DNA of 64,000 nt from contig NZ_CP046253.1 in assembly GCF_009720145.1 (NCBI RefSeq), forward strand, positions 62,001-126,000, written 5' to 3'. The stretch comes from Sphingobium sp. CAP-1. GTDB lineage: Bacteria > Pseudomonadota > Alphaproteobacteria > Sphingomonadales > Sphingomonadaceae. Shown here piece by piece: positions 1 to 8,566 of this stretch. The translations under genes were made by a program, and so were the position numbers. Every line of letters begins with the position of its first letter. Position 1 is the first letter of the stretch. The notes beneath the pieces were generated by a model that had not been told where the DNA came from, ran no database searches, and saw only the letters and a program-made list of their open reading frames with translations.

Positions 1-513
1 GGGCGCCATGCCGCGCTGGTCAATCTGTGTGCATTTCTCTTCCAGGACGGCCCAGCATTGGTCTTTCGACATGTTGGGATGCCCTTCCGGGTGTCCGCCA
101 ATGCCGATCGCGCTAATCCCCGCTCGCTCGAACGCGCCGCTGGCGATCAATGCGCTGCTGTCGAAATAGGGGCCTTCGGGTTCGGACGGATCACCGGCGA
201 CGACGAAGCAGCGCTTGACCCCGGCTTCGGCGACGGCGGCGGCGAGATAGGTTTCGAACTCGTCGGTGGATCGGATGCGGCGGGCGGAAAAATGGGGCAT
301 TGGCTCGAAACCCAGGCCACGGACCAATCTGGTCGCCTCGATCCGTGCGGCTGGCTCCTCGCCCGGCAGGAAGGTTACGGCGATCGGCGTTTCCGGCGCG
401 ATCGCGGTAGCGGTCGACTTTAGCGACTCCACATCCTTGGCGGTCATTTCCAGCGAATAACCGTCCACCATATTGACCGGCGGACGCTCCCAATTCGGGT
501 GGATGACGGGCAT
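1..513 (-). CDS. metF: Methylenetetrahydrofolate reductase paralogue, C-terminus cut by window edge
   Basis: The open frame starts at ATG 513 and runs off the left edge, so only the first 171 residues are visible. The protein closely parallels the complete MetF at 10315-11178: both start MP, keep Glu22 in SLE(M/I)TAKD, share PHFSARR, keep the AGDP loop and share GHPEGHP. MetF interconverts 5-methyl-THF and 5,10-methylene-THF. GGAG/GGAGA sequences lie just before the ATG, which supports this start. It is divergent from the hydrolase at 701. Beside LigM-type O-demethylases the physiological direction may be oxidation of methyl-THF; that direction is inferred. Confidence 0.85.
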   Translation of the reverse strand, partial: MPVIHPNWERPPVNMVDGYSLEMTAKDVESLKSTATAIAPETPIAVTFLPGEEPAARIEATRLVRGLGFEPMPHFSARRIRSTDEFETYLAAAVAEAGVKRCFVVAGDPSEPEGPYFDSSALIASGAFERAGISAIGIGGHPEGHPNMSKDQCWAVLEEKCTQIDQRGMAP

Positions 514-582
514 TCTCCACTCCCTCTTATGTCTCTTGCACGACTCCCCTACCTCATAAACGAAAATTCGCATAGATGAAAT

Positions 583-598
583 ATTCATAGATATGAAT
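583..598. promoter_or_regulatory. Palindrome in the metF/hydrolase divergent promoter
   Basis: ATTCATA-GA-TATGAAT is a perfect 7-bp-arm inverted repeat in the AT-rich gap between the divergent starts at 513 and 701. It could be an operator for one or both genes. The regulator is unknown, and I did not see this motif elsewhere in the window. Confidence 0.35.
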
Positions 599-700
599 TT
601 TATAGAAAGACAGAAAGGCGGGGTAAGGCTCGCCGCGCTGCGAAAAAGCTGTCAGAAGGCGATCGGGAGAGAAGGACCACAGCCCAATGAGGATGAGAGC

Positions 701-1543
701 ATGACCCGGCACCGCATCCTCGACGCACATCAGCATTTCTGGCGCATCGGTGGACCGGGGCAAAGCTGGCCCGATGCGCGCAACATCCTCATCCATCGTG
801 ATTTCATGCCGGCCGATCTGCGAGCCGTGACGGAAGGGATAGATCTGGTCGGCAGCATATTGGTCCAGTCGCAACCCGATGATCGCGACACGGACTGGCT
901 GCTCCGACTGGCGCTTGATGATCCGTCGATCCTGGCGGTGGTGGGTTGGGTGGCGCTGGACATACCGCAGGCGCCGGCGCGCATAGCCGCGCTCGCCGCC
1001 CGACCCAAATGTGCCGGATTGCGGCCGATGCTTCAGGGGATTGCCGATAGCGACTGGATTCTCCGGCCCGATGTAGCGCCTGCGATAGAAGCGATGCTGA
1101 TCCACGGCCTGCGTTTCGACGCACTGATTCAGCCGCGCCATTTGCCGGCCTTGGCCCGCTTCGCTGCCCGCTGGCCCGACCTGCCGATCGTCATCGACCA
1201 TGGGGCGAAGCCGGATGCCGCCCACGCCATATTCGATCCCTGGCGCGATCATATGGCGGCGCTGGCCGAACATCCCGGCATCTGGTGCAAATTGTCCGGC
1301 CTGCGCACCGAACAGGCAGGCGGGCAGGGCGTGGATCTTTTGGCGCCCTATGTCGATCATATCCTGACCTGTTTTGGGGATAGGGTCATGTGGGGCAGTG
1401 ATTGGCCGGTGTTGCTGGAGAGTGGCGAGGGCTATGGCGATTGGGTCGATGCCGCCTTGCGTCTCACCGGTGCGCTGGATGCTGTCGGCAGGACAAGATT
1501 GTTCGAAGGCGCGGCCCGCGCTTTCTATGGACTGATCAGCTAG
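701..1543 (+). CDS. Amidohydrolase-2 family lactonase-like hydrolase (COG3618)
   Basis: A 280-residue TIM-barrel metal-dependent hydrolase. The N-terminal DAHQHFW motif gives the HxH metal pair, IVIDHG lies mid-protein and MWGSDWP near the end supplies the conserved Asp. This pattern is typical of COG3618, which holds L-fuconolactonase, sugar lactonases, 4-sulfomuconolactonase and the pyrone hydrolase LigI. I chose the ATG at 701 rather than the in-frame upstream ATG at 593 because homology begins there and a GAGGATGAGAG ribosome-binding sequence precedes it. The substrate cannot be read from sequence; a lactone from sugar or ring-cleavage catabolism is the family expectation. Confidence 0.75.
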   Translation: MTRHRILDAHQHFWRIGGPGQSWPDARNILIHRDFMPADLRAVTEGIDLVGSILVQSQPDDRDTDWLLRLALDDPSILAVVGWVALDIPQAPARIAALAARPKCAGLRPMLQGIADSDWILRPDVAPAIEAMLIHGLRFDALIQPRHLPALARFAARWPDLPIVIDHGAKPDAAHAIFDPWRDHMAALAEHPGIWCKLSGLRTEQAGGQGVDLLAPYVDHILTCFGDRVMWGSDWPVLLESGEGYGDWVDAALRLTGALDAVGRTRLFEGAARAFYGLIS

Positions 1544-1566
1544 TCGGCGGCTTGGTTGGTGCGGTG

Positions 1567-1611
1567 GATTTGAAATTCGCCTCATTATCCGGCGTGCGCG
1601 GATTTCAAATC
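1567..1611. repeat. Inverted repeat between convergent genes
   Basis: GATTTGAAAT (1567-1576) and ATTTCAAATC (1602-1611) form perfect 10-bp arms around a 25-bp spacer. It sits between the convergent genes ending at 1543 and 1693. It may form a weak bidirectional terminator stem, but it is AT-rich with no clear T-run, so its role is uncertain. Confidence 0.4.
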
Positions 1612-1692
1612 TATAAACCGCGTATAATCATATATTTGCCAATATTCGTGCGGTTATCTGAGCGGCAAACAATCCGCTGTTCCCCTCCGTCG

Positions 1693-2598
1693 TCACTGGA
1701 TGCCGTGCGTCAGACTGCCCATTCCGTCGATTTCGATCCGCAGTTGATCGCCCGGTTGCAGGAATATCCCGCTTTCCGCGCCAGTGCCGGCCGGTGTCCC
1801 GGTCATGATGATGTCGCCGGGCTCCAATGTGATATGGGAGGAATATTCCGCGATCTGCTCGGCAATATCGAAGATCATGTTACCCGTGGTTGAATCCTGC
1901 TTGAGTTCGTCATTGACCCACAGCCGGATGCCCAGATCATGCGGATTACCGATGGCGCTTGCCGGGACCAGTTCGGGGCCGGTCGGGCAGGAACCGTCGA
2001 ACACCTTGTGGTTGAACCAACTGAAGCGAAAGGGATTGTCCTCCAGTTCCTGCGGCCGGAAGAAGCGATCGCGCGCCGACAGGTCATTGCCGATCATATA
2101 GCCCGCGACATGATCCAGCGCATGTTCCACCGGTACATTGCGGGCAGTGCGGCCGATCACGGCGACCAGTTCGGCCTCCCAATCCATCTTCTTGCCGGTC
2201 CAGGAAATCTGGGTGCCGGGACCGACGACGCAGCGTCCCAGTTTGAGGAAGCAATAGGGTTTGAGGCCGACTTCCTTGGGGCCGGGCTTGGGTTCGATCC
2301 CCGCAGCCTTTTCCATGGCGTCGGAATGGCATTTATAATTTGAGCCGGTGCAGATCACCGCCCCCGGATCAGGCAAGGGGGCAAGCAGCTTGACCTGAGA
2401 GAGCGGCGCGCTTGCGGGATGATCGGCTGCATGTTGCAGCACGGCTTGCGCGGCATCCCAGTCGCGCAGGATTGCCAGCACATTGTCATAGCGGGAATTC
2501 CCGGTGGCGTGCGCGGTCAGATAATAAAAATCCCCGACCTTGAGGCCAGCGCGGGGGCCCTGCGCGGTATCCAGTGTAACGAGAGAATAGGAGGCCAT
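1693..2598 (-). CDS. Fumarylacetoacetate hydrolase (FAH) family protein
   Basis: A 301-residue FAH-superfamily enzyme. The N-terminal cap of about 70 residues is followed by VICTGSNYKCHSDAM. The metal site follows, with WEAELVAVIGR supplying a Glu-x-Glu pair and DLSARDRFF the Asp, and the PGDIIMTGTPAGTG motif lies near the end. Members hydrolyse or decarboxylate beta-diketo acids or open-chain oxo-dienoates of aromatic pathways. It is convergent with the hydrolase ending at 1543 and lies downstream of the amidohydrolase at 2680-4146 on the same strand. The exact substrate is unknown. It is distinct from the HpaG1/G2 pair further along. Confidence 0.8.
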   Translation of the reverse strand: MASYSLVTLDTAQGPRAGLKVGDFYYLTAHATGNSRYDNVLAILRDWDAAQAVLQHAADHPASAPLSQVKLLAPLPDPGAVICTGSNYKCHSDAMEKAAGIEPKPGPKEVGLKPYCFLKLGRCVVGPGTQISWTGKKMDWEAELVAVIGRTARNVPVEHALDHVAGYMIGNDLSARDRFFRPQELEDNPFRFSWFNHKVFDGSCPTGPELVPASAIGNPHDLGIRLWVNDELKQDSTTGNMIFDIAEQIAEYSSHITLEPGDIIMTGTPAGTGAESGIFLQPGDQLRIEIDGMGSLTHGIQ

Positions 2599-2679
2599 GG
2601 TTTCACTTTCTTGCGATCAGGAAAAGTCCGCCGTTCCGCAAGGTCGAAGCGACGGAAGGTCTGGCGACCACAATGAGGA

Positions 2680-4146
2680 TCAAGCCGGAAATCCGGCCTT
2701 TTCGAGAAGATAGGCCTGTGAAGCGGCTGCCTTGGCGGTAAGTGCAGGCAAATCCACGCCGATCAGCTTGCCGTCACGCTTGAGTGCGCGGCCTGCGATA
2801 AAGACGCTGTCGATATTGCTGCTGTCCATGCCCAATACTACTGCGCCGACCGGGTCGCTGCGGCGTACCGGGATGCTGTTGATACTGCCGGTGCGCAGCA
2901 ACAGAATGTCCGCCTGCTTGCCTGGCGCCAGCGAGCCGGTACGGCCGCCAAGGCCGTTGGCGCGCGCGCCTTCTATAGTGGCGAAGTCCAGTACCTCCGA
3001 CGCGGTGAGGAGTGCCGGCGCCTTGGTGTCACCAGCAGTCTTTGCCTCATTGGCGTTCAGTCGTTGCAGCGACAGTAGCGAACGCATCTGCGTGAACATG
3101 TCGTTGGGAGCGGATGTTTCAACGTCCACGCTCAGGCTTGGTCGAATCCCGTGATCAAGCGCTGCCTGCACGGCGGGCATACCATGGCCCATCTGCATCT
3201 CTATGCTGCTGGATATCGATATCGTGCCGCCGGTTGCAGCCAGCAGTTTCCAGGCTTCGTCAGGCAGGTTGGTGCAGTGGACATAAGTGGTGTCGTCCTT
3301 GAGCAGCCCCTGCCCGTGCATGACCTTGAGATTGTCGAGCGTCTGCGGTCCCATGACATGCACGCTGATGCGGGCGCCGACCTCTCGTGCCGCGTTCCAT
3401 TCCGCGATTGCCGGTTCGACCGGGCCGAAACTCGGCCCGTCCGCCGCCAGGGCCAGCGTCAGCAACTGATCCGGACTGTTGAAATATGTGGCGCGCAGGC
3501 GTTTGATGTCCTGCGGATAGCGATGCTTCTTGTCGTCCGCCATCGACACGGCGCCGGTCTGCGGAGTGCCGTAACCGAACACGGCGCGAATGCTCGAAGC
3601 CTGCAATGCAGCAATCGCGGCATCGCTATGGGCGGGGCTGTTCTGGATATGCGACCAGTCCAGAATCGAGGTGACGCCTGCGTCGATCGCGCTCAGCGCC
3701 GATACCAGATTGCCCACATGCACATCTTCGGGCCGGTAATGCGGCCCGATGCCGGCCAGCACCTGGCCGAAATATTCGTCCAGCGTCGCGTCGGGAAAGA
3801 CACGGCGGATCGCGCCCTGCCACATATGCCGATGGGTGTCGACGAAGCCCGGCATCGCGATCATACCGGCCCCGTCGATCCGTTCGGCATCAGTCACGCC
3901 CAGATTGGCACCGATCGCCTTGATCGTCTCGCCCTCGATCAATATGTCCGCAACGGGCAGGTTGCCGACCTTGGGGTCGCGGCTGATGACGGTCGCGCCG
4001 CGGATGATCTGGCGACGCGGTCCTTTGGCCGTTGCCGCCAGCAGGCCGCCGGGCATCGCGCCCAGCGCACCCGCCAGCAGCGCGCCTTGCAGCGCATGTC
4101 GGCGGCTGAAACCACCCGAAGCCTTGTCGATATTGCGGTCAGCCAT
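2680..4146 (-). CDS. Exported amidohydrolase (deaminase/chlorohydrolase type)
   Basis: A 488-residue protein with a Tat-like leader (SRRHALQG at about residues 14-21, then a hydrophobic stretch) and an amidohydrolase domain. His105 and His107 lie in DTHRHMW, VHVMGP and VHCTNL follow, and a SVDVETSAPND segment carries the usual Asp. The architecture matches cytosine deaminase, 8-oxoguanine deaminase and triazine hydrolase relatives. The start at 4146 follows an AAGAGGAGGAAA ribosome-binding site; the longer frame to 4263 lacks one. It lies 56 bp downstream of the flavoprotein gene and is probably co-transcribed with it. The substrate is unknown. Confidence 0.75.
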   Translation of the reverse strand: MADRNIDKASGGFSRRHALQGALLAGALGAMPGGLLAATAKGPRRQIIRGATVISRDPKVGNLPVADILIEGETIKAIGANLGVTDAERIDGAGMIAMPGFVDTHRHMWQGAIRRVFPDATLDEYFGQVLAGIGPHYRPEDVHVGNLVSALSAIDAGVTSILDWSHIQNSPAHSDAAIAALQASSIRAVFGYGTPQTGAVSMADDKKHRYPQDIKRLRATYFNSPDQLLTLALAADGPSFGPVEPAIAEWNAAREVGARISVHVMGPQTLDNLKVMHGQGLLKDDTTYVHCTNLPDEAWKLLAATGGTISISSSIEMQMGHGMPAVQAALDHGIRPSLSVDVETSAPNDMFTQMRSLLSLQRLNANEAKTAGDTKAPALLTASEVLDFATIEGARANGLGGRTGSLAPGKQADILLLRTGSINSIPVRRSDPVGAVVLGMDSSNIDSVFIAGRALKRDGKLIGVDLPALTAKAAASQAYLLEKAGFPA

Positions 4147-4202
4147 GGGGCGGTTTCCTCCTCTTCTATCCTGCGTCAGTCTGGCCTGTGGCGGCCGTTC
4201 GA

Positions 4203-6218
4203 TCAAACCAGTTCCAATATCTGTTTGGCCGCCCGTTCGCCTTCTTCGCAGGCATGATGCCACACCTGGACGCCGGACAATTCGCTATGGCCGAAACGGA
4301 CGCGGCCATAACCCTGCTTCACCACCTCGCGCGGGGCCGGTTTGCCATCGAGTCCATGCAGGAAGCCGACCTCCGGGACGACATAGGCGTGGCCCCAGCG
4401 GTTGATGACGACCTGTGCAATGTCCCTGTCGGCATCGAAGCCATAGGGGGACAGGCTGACGCCAAGCTGCTTGCGGATCTTCTGTTCGATGTCCTCGAAG
4501 GACATGTCGAACAATTGGGTACGCGCGGTGATGCACTGGGCGCGCACAGGCATCTTCAACGTTTCCTTGTCGATCAGATTGCAGAAAGGCACGTAGAAGG
4601 TCAGAATTGCCGGTTTACCCGGTTCCGCCGGCATGGCTTGCCCGTCGACCGACATCGGCGCGCGGACATTGGTGAACCAGCCCATGCCTTCATGCCAGCG
4701 CAGCGCGGGCGCCCCCAGCTTCTCGGCGAAATTCCAGTTCCGCACCGCCACGTTGATGATGAGCATCGGTGCGTGATTGAACTGATCCATCGCCTCGCGC
4801 AGTTCGGGCGGCATGTCCTGGATCACATATTTGTTGATCCATGCGCCGGTCGCCATGATGATCGACTTGCCACGAACGCGATGCTTTTCGCCTGTATTGT
4901 TGTCCACATAGGTTACGGTCGCCGACTTCGCCTGTGCCGGGTCGCCATCATGCTGGACGATCAGCGCGGTGGACGCGACGCGAATGCGCAGCTTCTGCCC
5001 CGGTTTGTCCAGCTTGCCGAAATTCACCTTGCCATAGGTGATGTCCTTAAGGTTGTAGGCTCCCTCGATCGCGTCGGGGATCATCTTCTTGACGAAATAG
5101 CGCGCGATCGTGGCGTTGCCGCCGGGGAAGGAAATCGGCTCGAACCGGGTCGCCTCCACCTTGCGGCGGTCGATGACGGCCTGCAATTCCTTCTGGGTCG
5201 AGGTGCCGGGGCCAAGGAAGTCGCGAGCCGCGAGCGCCGACACGGTTTCGCAACCCATGCCGGTGCCATAGGCGGCAATCTGCGGCGATAGATAGTCGAA
5301 TACCTCCTGATGGGTGACGCCGACCACATTGGCCAGATAGTCCTTGTAGGTCATGCCATCCATCCAATGGTCGAGATCCTTCTCGCCAGCGGGCAGGGTA
5401 GGGAAGAAATTGTCGACCTTGACCATTTGCTGCTTGGCCTCTTCGGGCCAGGGCATGTCCTTATAGCCATTCTGCCATGGCGACATCGCGACCTTCATCT
5501 TGCCGGGGGCGGTGGGATCGGGATAGAATTGCGCCTGTGGCCAGCGGTCGCGCACGACCATCATCGCCGAATAATGGTTTTTGGGCAGGGACATATTGGG
5601 CGCGTCCAGCCATTTGGGCGCATCGGGTTCATTGCCCATCGGCATTCCCAGTTCACGCCACGCCTTGTGCCAGAAGAAGTTGAGATTCTCCGCCGCCGTC
5701 GCCGGCCAGACGCACATGTTCGACCCCTGCGGCGCTTGCAGGCGATAGCCATCGACCTCGACCTCATTCTGCTTGGCTTCGCCGCCGAAAATCGCGTTGT
5801 TGTCGATGATGAGGATGCGGTCGTTGGGCCGCGCCTTGCGATATTCGAAGGCGGAACAGAGGCCCGAAATGCCGCTGCCCACGATCACCAGATCATATTC
5901 GTCCTCCGGCTTGACCGCCTTGGTCAGGTCATAGCCGCCGTCTCGCAGGGCGTGGGCGGCGTTCACCGTCATATGCGTGTTGCCGTTGGCCTGCGCATAG
6001 TCGCCAATCCCTGCTGGCCCCGTCCATTTAATGTCCAGCGTGCCTGGAATGGTCTTGGGTGACTGAAGAACGGCCGCCGCCTGATTCGGCGACGCCTTGC
6101 AGCCCCCTAGCGTCATATAGGCCGCAACACTGCCCGTCCCCATCAGCGCCGTGCTGATGGCCTGCCGCCGCGTCATCGGAGAGGGAGAAAGGGGGGCGGA
6201 TTTCTTGCTGTCGTCCAT
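4203..6218 (-). CDS. Tat-exported FAD-dependent oxidoreductase
   Basis: A 671-residue flavoprotein. The leader contains TRRQAIS at residues 16-22, a hydrophobic run and Cys40 (TLGGC), so it could be Tat-exported and possibly lipidated. A Rossmann dinucleotide motif VIVGSGISG lies at about residues 111-119. The C-terminus (GVQVWHHACEEGERAA) resembles the closing FAD-binding segment of amine-oxidase-like flavoproteins. Overall it recalls spermidine-dehydrogenase-type proteins, but the substrate is not assignable. It is divergent from the dihaem cytochrome c at 6404, an obvious electron acceptor for a periplasmic dehydrogenase. A tripartite operator lies between them. Confidence 0.7.
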   Translation of the reverse strand: MDDSKKSAPLSPSPMTRRQAISTALMGTGSVAAYMTLGGCKASPNQAAAVLQSPKTIPGTLDIKWTGPAGIGDYAQANGNTHMTVNAAHALRDGGYDLTKAVKPEDEYDLVIVGSGISGLCSAFEYRKARPNDRILIIDNNAIFGGEAKQNEVEVDGYRLQAPQGSNMCVWPATAAENLNFFWHKAWRELGMPMGNEPDAPKWLDAPNMSLPKNHYSAMMVVRDRWPQAQFYPDPTAPGKMKVAMSPWQNGYKDMPWPEEAKQQMVKVDNFFPTLPAGEKDLDHWMDGMTYKDYLANVVGVTHQEVFDYLSPQIAAYGTGMGCETVSALAARDFLGPGTSTQKELQAVIDRRKVEATRFEPISFPGGNATIARYFVKKMIPDAIEGAYNLKDITYGKVNFGKLDKPGQKLRIRVASTALIVQHDGDPAQAKSATVTYVDNNTGEKHRVRGKSIIMATGAWINKYVIQDMPPELREAMDQFNHAPMLIINVAVRNWNFAEKLGAPALRWHEGMGWFTNVRAPMSVDGQAMPAEPGKPAILTFYVPFCNLIDKETLKMPVRAQCITARTQLFDMSFEDIEQKIRKQLGVSLSPYGFDADRDIAQVVINRWGHAYVVPEVGFLHGLDGKPAPREVVKQGYGRVRFGHSELSGVQVWHHACEEGERAAKQILELV

Positions 6219-6265
6219 CGGCTTTCCTTGATGCTTGTCGGCTGTGTTGAAACCCGTTTACATAG

Positions 6266-6303
6266 TTGGGCGAATAATGTCTATATGGGCGTTATTCGCC
6301 CAA
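6266..6303. promoter_or_regulatory. Tripartite operator, site 1
   Basis: The palindrome TGGGCG-TTATT-CGCCCA occupies 6286-6302. A third half-site GGGCG at 6268-6272 lies 19 bp upstream of the palindrome's first GGGCG (6287). The outer pair TTGGGCGAATAA / TTATTCGCCCAA is also a perfect 12-bp inverted repeat. The palindrome is proximal to the cytochrome c gene (start 6404), and the region also serves the flavoprotein at 6218. The same geometry recurs at 12477, 28404, 38684, 52977 and 56869. Confidence 0.75.
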
Positions 6304-6403
6304 ACATAATTTCTCATGACGGAAAATGGTGGTTTCATAATGTTGTGACGTTCGTGGCAATCCGGGCATGTTGTTGTCGAGCGATGATGAGAGGGACGAA
6401 TCA

Positions 6404-7465
6404 ATGGGGATGCTGCGAATGAAAAGGATCAGTTCGACGATGCTTGCGGCAACCCTGATGGCTGGCCTGGCAGCTTGCAATGACGAAGCCGATGGCAATG
6501 TGGCCCTCGCACGGAATGATTTCTCCGCAACGCCCTATCCGGCGGTCCACGCGTCGACCGATCCGGCGGTGGTGGCCCGCGGGCGCTATCTCTTCACCGC
6601 CGTCGCCCATTGCGCCGCCTGCCATGCGCCGGAGGCCAGCCTGGCGGAAAAATCGCCGCAGGAAGTTGCCGCGACCGATCCTGTGGGCGGTCATGAATGG
6701 GAGATGGGGTCAATCGGTACGATCCGCAGCCCCAATATCACGCCCAATCCCGCCCCCAATGTCATGCCCTTTCCCAGCATTGGCATTGGCAGTTGGACGG
6801 ATGGAGAAATTGCACGGGCGATCAAATATGCCGTCGATCGTCAGGGACATGCGCTGATCTTCATGAACGGTCTCGGCAACATGGATGATCGCGATCTGAC
6901 GGCGATCTTGTCCTATTTGCGCACCCTGCCGCCGCGGCCCAATACAGTCGCGCGCACCCGGATCACGGATGAAGGGCAACGCATATTGGCGCGCGAGATG
7001 CCCGGCTTCGTTCAACCCAAGCCACAAAACCCGATTGCCTATGCGCCGGCCGGCGAACTCAGTATTCGTCGCGGCGCCTATCTCGCCAATGGTCCAGCAC
7101 GATGCGTCCATTGCCATAGCAGCGTTGCTGTCGCGCCGAAAATCGCTCTGGAAGGACCAGCCTTTGCCGGCGGTCTGTGGCCCGAAATCGACCGTGATGA
7201 TCCCGCGATGGAAATGGTCCCGCCGAATCTGACGCCATCGGTTCGCTTCGGTGCGATTACCGGCTGGACCGAAGATGCCTTCGTCCAGCGTTTCAAGAGC
7301 GGCGGACGCACGGTGCGTCTGTCGACCATGCCTTGGGACAATTTCCAACTGATGACTGACTCCGATCTGCGGTCCATCTACCGCTATCTGCGGTCGTTGA
7401 AGCCAGTCGAACGCAATACCGGTCCATCCTATCGACCCAAGGGCTGGACGGCAAATCCTTCATGA
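6404..7465 (+). CDS. Dihaem c-type cytochrome lipoprotein
   Basis: A 353-residue protein with a lipoprotein signal (lipobox LAAC, Cys at about residue 25). There are two c-haem sites, CAACH at residues 70-74 and CVHCH at 234-238, each in its own cytochrome c-like half. The arrangement is that of cytochrome subunits that accept electrons from membrane or periplasmic dehydrogenases. The start at 6404 is preceded by GAGGGA; ATGs at 6410 and 6419 are alternatives. It is divergent from the flavoprotein at 4203-6218, its likely partner, and 19 bp upstream of an azoreductase gene in the same direction. Confidence 0.82.
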   Translation: MGMLRMKRISSTMLAATLMAGLAACNDEADGNVALARNDFSATPYPAVHASTDPAVVARGRYLFTAVAHCAACHAPEASLAEKSPQEVAATDPVGGHEWEMGSIGTIRSPNITPNPAPNVMPFPSIGIGSWTDGEIARAIKYAVDRQGHALIFMNGLGNMDDRDLTAILSYLRTLPPRPNTVARTRITDEGQRILAREMPGFVQPKPQNPIAYAPAGELSIRRGAYLANGPARCVHCHSSVAVAPKIALEGPAFAGGLWPEIDRDDPAMEMVPPNLTPSVRFGAITGWTEDAFVQRFKSGGRTVRLSTMPWDNFQLMTDSDLRSIYRYLRSLKPVERNTGPSYRPKGWTANPS

Positions 7466-7484
7466 CCAGACAAAGAGAAACGAC

Positions 7485-8093
7485 ATGACAAGCTTATTGC
7501 ACATTAACAGCAGCATTCATGGCGAACAGGGGCGTTCCAGCCAGCTTGCCGCCACATTCCTCACGCACTGGCAATCGGCCAATCCCGACGGGACCGTCAT
7601 TTTCCGCGATCTCGCCGCAGATCCGGTGCCACCACTCGACCTTGCGTCGTTCCAGGCTTTTACAACAGCGGCAACCGACCGGACGGAGGCGCAACGAGCC
7701 ATTGTCGATCAATCGGATGGGTTGATCGCGCAACTGTGCGAGGCGGACGAAGTCCTGCTCGGCCTGCCCATGTATAATTTCTCGGTATCGGCGCAGCTCA
7801 AAAACTATTTCGACTGGATCGCCCGCGTCGGTGTGACCTTTCGCTATACCGACCATGGACCGGAAGGATTAATTCCCAACAAGCCGGTACATATCATGGC
7901 GGCGCGCGGCGGCCTTTATCGTCAATATGGTGGCGATCACCAGACTCCGCTGGTGCAGGATTTCTTTGCTATGATCGGCCTCACGGATCTGCGCTTTGTC
8001 TATGCCGAAGGGCTGAACATCAGCGAGGAATTGTGCGCCGACGCCATGGCGGAAGCGCAGGCGGAGATCGCCAAATTGTTCGTCTCCTGCTGA
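7485..8093 (+). CDS. azoR: FMN-dependent NADH:quinone/azo reductase
   Basis: A 202-residue flavodoxin-fold protein of the AzoR/NQO family. It starts LLHINSSIHGEQGRSSQLA, the FMN phosphate-binding loop, and has LLGLPMYNFSVSAQLKNYFD, the typical AzoR signature, followed by MAARGGLY. Such enzymes reduce quinones and azo compounds with NAD(P)H and would protect against quinones formed from catechols. It lies 19 bp behind the cytochrome c gene, probably in the same operon under tripartite operator site 1. Confidence 0.85.
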   Translation: MTSLLHINSSIHGEQGRSSQLAATFLTHWQSANPDGTVIFRDLAADPVPPLDLASFQAFTTAATDRTEAQRAIVDQSDGLIAQLCEADEVLLGLPMYNFSVSAQLKNYFDWIARVGVTFRYTDHGPEGLIPNKPVHIMAARGGLYRQYGGDHQTPLVQDFFAMIGLTDLRFVYAEGLNISEELCADAMAEAQAEIAKLFVSC

Positions 8094-8100
8094 CATATGT

Positions 8101-8130
8101 GGGGAGCGGCGGCATCAGCCGCCGCTCCCC
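8101..8130. terminator. Strong hairpin between convergent operons
   Basis: GGGGAGCGGCGGC and GCCGCCGCTCCCC form a perfect 13-bp stem with an ATCA loop, just after azoR (ends 8093) and beyond the 3' end of folB (8215). It probably works in both directions. There is no long T-run on either side. Confidence 0.7.
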
Positions 8131-8214
8131 CATGGTGACGCCGCCATCAGGCACCGGCGACGCCCGCGATCGGGTCGGGAGGAGAGGGGCCGACCGTCAC
8201 GCCCATATCTTAAG

Positions 8215-8565
8215 TCAGGCCGTTCGGCATATGACGACCTCCACCCCTGCCAGTCCGCGGGTTAGGGCGAATGGCTTGTCGACATTGACGCAGGCTTCGA
8301 TCACGCCCGGCCAGCTCAGGCATTCCTCGCCCAGCCGCTGCGCAAAGGTTTCGATCAGCGGGATATGCACCTCCGACATCGCCTCGGCGGCGCGGACGAT
8401 GCGGCGATAGTCCACCGTCTCGCCGATCGCGTCCACCGCGCCGCCGTCCAGCAGCAATTGCACGGTGATGACCAGCGGCTGGCGGCGGCCGATCTCGTCG
8501 GGATTGATGCCGATGTCGGCGAGCAGCGGCAGATCCTTGACCCGCACCTTTGTCATGACCGTCAT
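8215..8565 (-). CDS. folB: Dihydroneopterin aldolase-like protein
   Basis: A 116-residue FolB-fold protein with VKDLPLLADIGINPDE at the start, VDYRRIV in the middle and PLIETFAQRL, containing the conserved Glu of this family. FolB converts dihydroneopterin to a folate precursor; some FolB paralogues act on other pterins. The first ATG is 1 bp after folD, and an in-frame ATG three codons later is possible. It closes the metF-purU-folD operon, so it may raise folate supply for THF-dependent O-demethylation. That role is an inference. Confidence 0.78.
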   Translation of the reverse strand: MTVMTKVRVKDLPLLADIGINPDEIGRRQPLVITVQLLLDGGAVDAIGETVDYRRIVRAAEAMSEVHIPLIETFAQRLGEECLSWPGVIEACVNVDKPFALTRGLAGVEVVICRTA

Positions 8566-8566
8566 C

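Noticed and set aside
593..700. N-terminal extension of the COG3618 hydrolase
   Set aside because: The 36 extra residues have no homology, and a better ribosome-binding site precedes ATG 701. The ATG at 593 also lies inside a palindrome.
4188..6062. Two long plus-strand frames opposite the flavoprotein
   Set aside because: They overlap a well-supported FAD protein and show the His/Arg/Asp-rich composition of antisense frames.
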